Positions 11,125 to 12,072 of a DNA stretch of 12,072 bases are shown one piece after another. The translations under genes were made by a program, and so were the position numbers. The stretch is taken from the NCBI GenBank assembly GCA_018610095.1, contig JAHEOB010000417.1, positions 1 through 12,072 on the forward strand. The letters are read 5' to 3'. Numbering within the stretch: the first letter of the stretch is position 1; every line of letters starts with the position of its first letter. The stretch is from Halothece sp. MAG. Lineage in GTDB: Bacteria; Cyanobacteriota; Cyanobacteriia; Cyanobacteriales; Rubidibacteraceae. The notes beneath the pieces were generated by a model that saw only the letters and a program-made list of their open reading frames with translations, had not been told where the DNA came from and ran no database searches.

Positions 11125-11463
11125 ATGGCAGCACCAACGCAAGCTGAGGTCTTGGGCGGCGGCGGAACCCAAGACGGAACCACAATTACAATCCAGAAGG
11201 CGGACCTAGAGCCTTACGGCTTAGTGTCAGCAACTACCAATTCCCCGGAGGCGATCGCCTCGGCGCTCGTATTTCTGTGGCTCGAATCCCTGACGCGCGA
11301 GAAACAAGCCGAAGCGCCCCTGGATCGACGGATAAGATTTGAAGAATGGACATCGGGCAGTTACAAAATTGCCGGCAATCAATACTACGAACGAGCCTAC
11401 CTCGTATATTTAAGGAAGCCCGTCGCCAGCTTCGATTTGTCGCCGAGCGATTTTGATAGCTAG
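11125..11463 (+). CDS. Hypothetical protein, 112 aa
   Basis: I chose the ATG at 11125, which has AAGGG 8 nt upstream; an upstream TTG in frame at 11083 lies in the palindrome and has no SD. The protein begins with a small-residue stretch (AAPTQAEVLGGGGTQDG), then a strand (TTITIQKADL), a helix (PEAIASALVFLWLESLTREKQ), and a beta-type C-terminal half (RIRFEEWTSGSYKIAGNQYYERAYLVYL). There is no catalytic motif. It is 39 bp before the large proline-rich gene and probably co-transcribed with it, so it may be its partner or a small structural subunit. Family unknown. Confidence 0.75.
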   Translation: MAAPTQAEVLGGGGTQDGTTITIQKADLEPYGLVSATTNSPEAIASALVFLWLESLTREKQAEAPLDRRIRFEEWTSGSYKIAGNQYYERAYLVYLRKPVASFDLSPSDFDS

Positions 11464-11502
11464 CGGGGGACTGCAAGAGCGACTAAAAGAAAGGGAGAGC
11501 CT

Positions 11503-12072
11503 ATGACCTTATTTGGGTGGGAGTGGCCTGATGGGAGTTTCAAAAAACTGGAGGCTAATTCCTTTTCTATCTCTGGCGAAAATGCCCCACAGCCAGAATA
11601 TAAGGTGTGCCAGGAAAACTTGAACTACGACGATGAGGGGTCCGAGCCTAGGACTGGGGTGAATTGCGAAACGGGGTTTGGACCCAATCCTAGGGTCGAA
11701 CTAACCAAAGACATTTCAGGTAACAACGACTGGGAAGTAAAGTGGTTTTTTGAGGGGGGCGACGATGTTCGGACCCTCTCTAAAGATTGGTCCCACTTGT
11801 ACGACTTTGGCTTTGGAGAGACCACCATAGAAGAAACAGGGAATTATTCGGAAGGAAGCTGCACGATTTCCCTGCTCGATTCTAACGGGCAAGAAATTCT
11901 TACCGAAACCAAACCACAATCTTGCCCGACAGTCTATATTTTGTCCGATCCGGAAGACTCTGGGTCGGAGTCGGGGGGCGACAGCACCACCGACGAAACG
12001 CCCCCGCCGCCGCCCAATCACTGGTTCAATCCGCCGGACCCCACACCGGCGGGTTGGTTGCCGCCCCCCGCC
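11503..12072 (+). CDS. 5' part of a proline-rich, possibly structural protein (3' end outside window)
   Basis: The ATG follows AAGGGAGAG at good spacing; 190 codons run to the window edge without a stop. The N-terminal domain (about residues 1-150) is acidic, aromatic-rich and beta-type (FGWEWPDGSFKKLEANSFSI; NDWEVKWFFEGGDDVRTL), with four cysteines and no signal peptide. From about residue 152 there is an acidic, serine-rich linker (SDPEDSGSESGGDSTTDE) followed by proline runs with tryptophans (PPPPPNHWFNPPDPTP, AGWLPPP). Such linkers join domains in surface or structural proteins. If the molecule is circular, the gene continues in frame into base 1 and its coiled-coil half, for 485 aa in all. 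I do not recognise the N-terminal domain. Confidence 0.8.
   Translation, partial: MTLFGWEWPDGSFKKLEANSFSISGENAPQPEYKVCQENLNYDDEGSEPRTGVNCETGFGPNPRVELTKDISGNNDWEVKWFFEGGDDVRTLSKDWSHLYDFGFGETTIEETGNYSEGSCTISLLDSNGQEILTETKPQSCPTVYILSDPEDSGSESGGDSTTDETPPPPPNHWFNPPDPTPAGWLPPPA

Noticed and set aside
1..12072. Insertion sequence or transposon
   Set aside because: No transposase was found, and no terminal inverted repeats with target duplication were noticed by eye; the only recombinase is of the tyrosine type.

Overview
The window looks like DNA from a mobile element of a filamentous-type cyanobacterium. The palindrome GCGATCGC (HIP1, typical of cyanobacterial DNA) occurs more than a dozen times, in genes and between them. 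Base composition is moderately GC-rich. About half of the genes start with TTG or GTG, supported by good Shine-Dalgarno (SD) sequences. There is no rRNA, tRNA, CRISPR array or housekeeping metabolism. I found no relaxase, terminase, portal or recognisable capsid gene, so I cannot say whether it is a plasmid, a virus or an integrated element.

Layout. A control hub lies at about 5.6-7.5 kb. To its left, the minus-strand arm (6756 down to 1047) encodes a winged-helix, replication-organiser-like protein with an internal 42-bp tandem repeat, an unknown 251-277 aa protein, a HAD phosphatase, a 274 aa unknown, two tandem paralogues of 177 and 180 aa, and three small proteins, the last with a membrane anchor and coiled coil. 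Two hairpins with minus-strand T-runs end this arm at 897-1031. To the right, the plus-strand arm (7235 to 10133) encodes eight small proteins: a basic 59 aa protein, a SWIM-type zinc-finger protein, several unknowns, a stand-alone Csx3-family protein (CRISPR type III ring nuclease) and a possible ribbon-helix-helix protein. It ends at a textbook terminator (10168-10198). A third plus-strand module (10497 to the right edge) has a catalytic-domain-only tyrosine recombinase with a 38-bp near-palindrome just behind it, a 112 aa unknown, and the 5' part of a large proline-rich gene.

The gene cut by the right edge and the gene cut by the left edge are on the same strand and in compatible frames. 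Joining 12072 to 1 would give one 485 aa protein: N-terminal domain, proline-rich linker, coiled coil. The hub (about 7000) and the convergent terminators (about 960) would then lie almost exactly half a circle apart. I infer, but cannot prove, that this is a complete circular replicon of about 12.07 kb.

Regulation. The 10-mer TTCCACAAAA occurs six times, all within 5494-7456. In four cases it sits in, or overlaps the -35 of, a sigma70-like promoter. It also resembles the cyanobacterial DnaA box (TTTTCCACA). It is therefore either the operator of a shared element-encoded regulator or part of an origin. Most intergenic gaps of the plus-strand operon carry strong hairpins.

The most interesting points are the Csx3 homologue on a mobile element (possible counter-defence against type III CRISPR), the shared-motif promoter hub, the repeats inside a replication-like gene, and the recombinase with its adjacent dyad.
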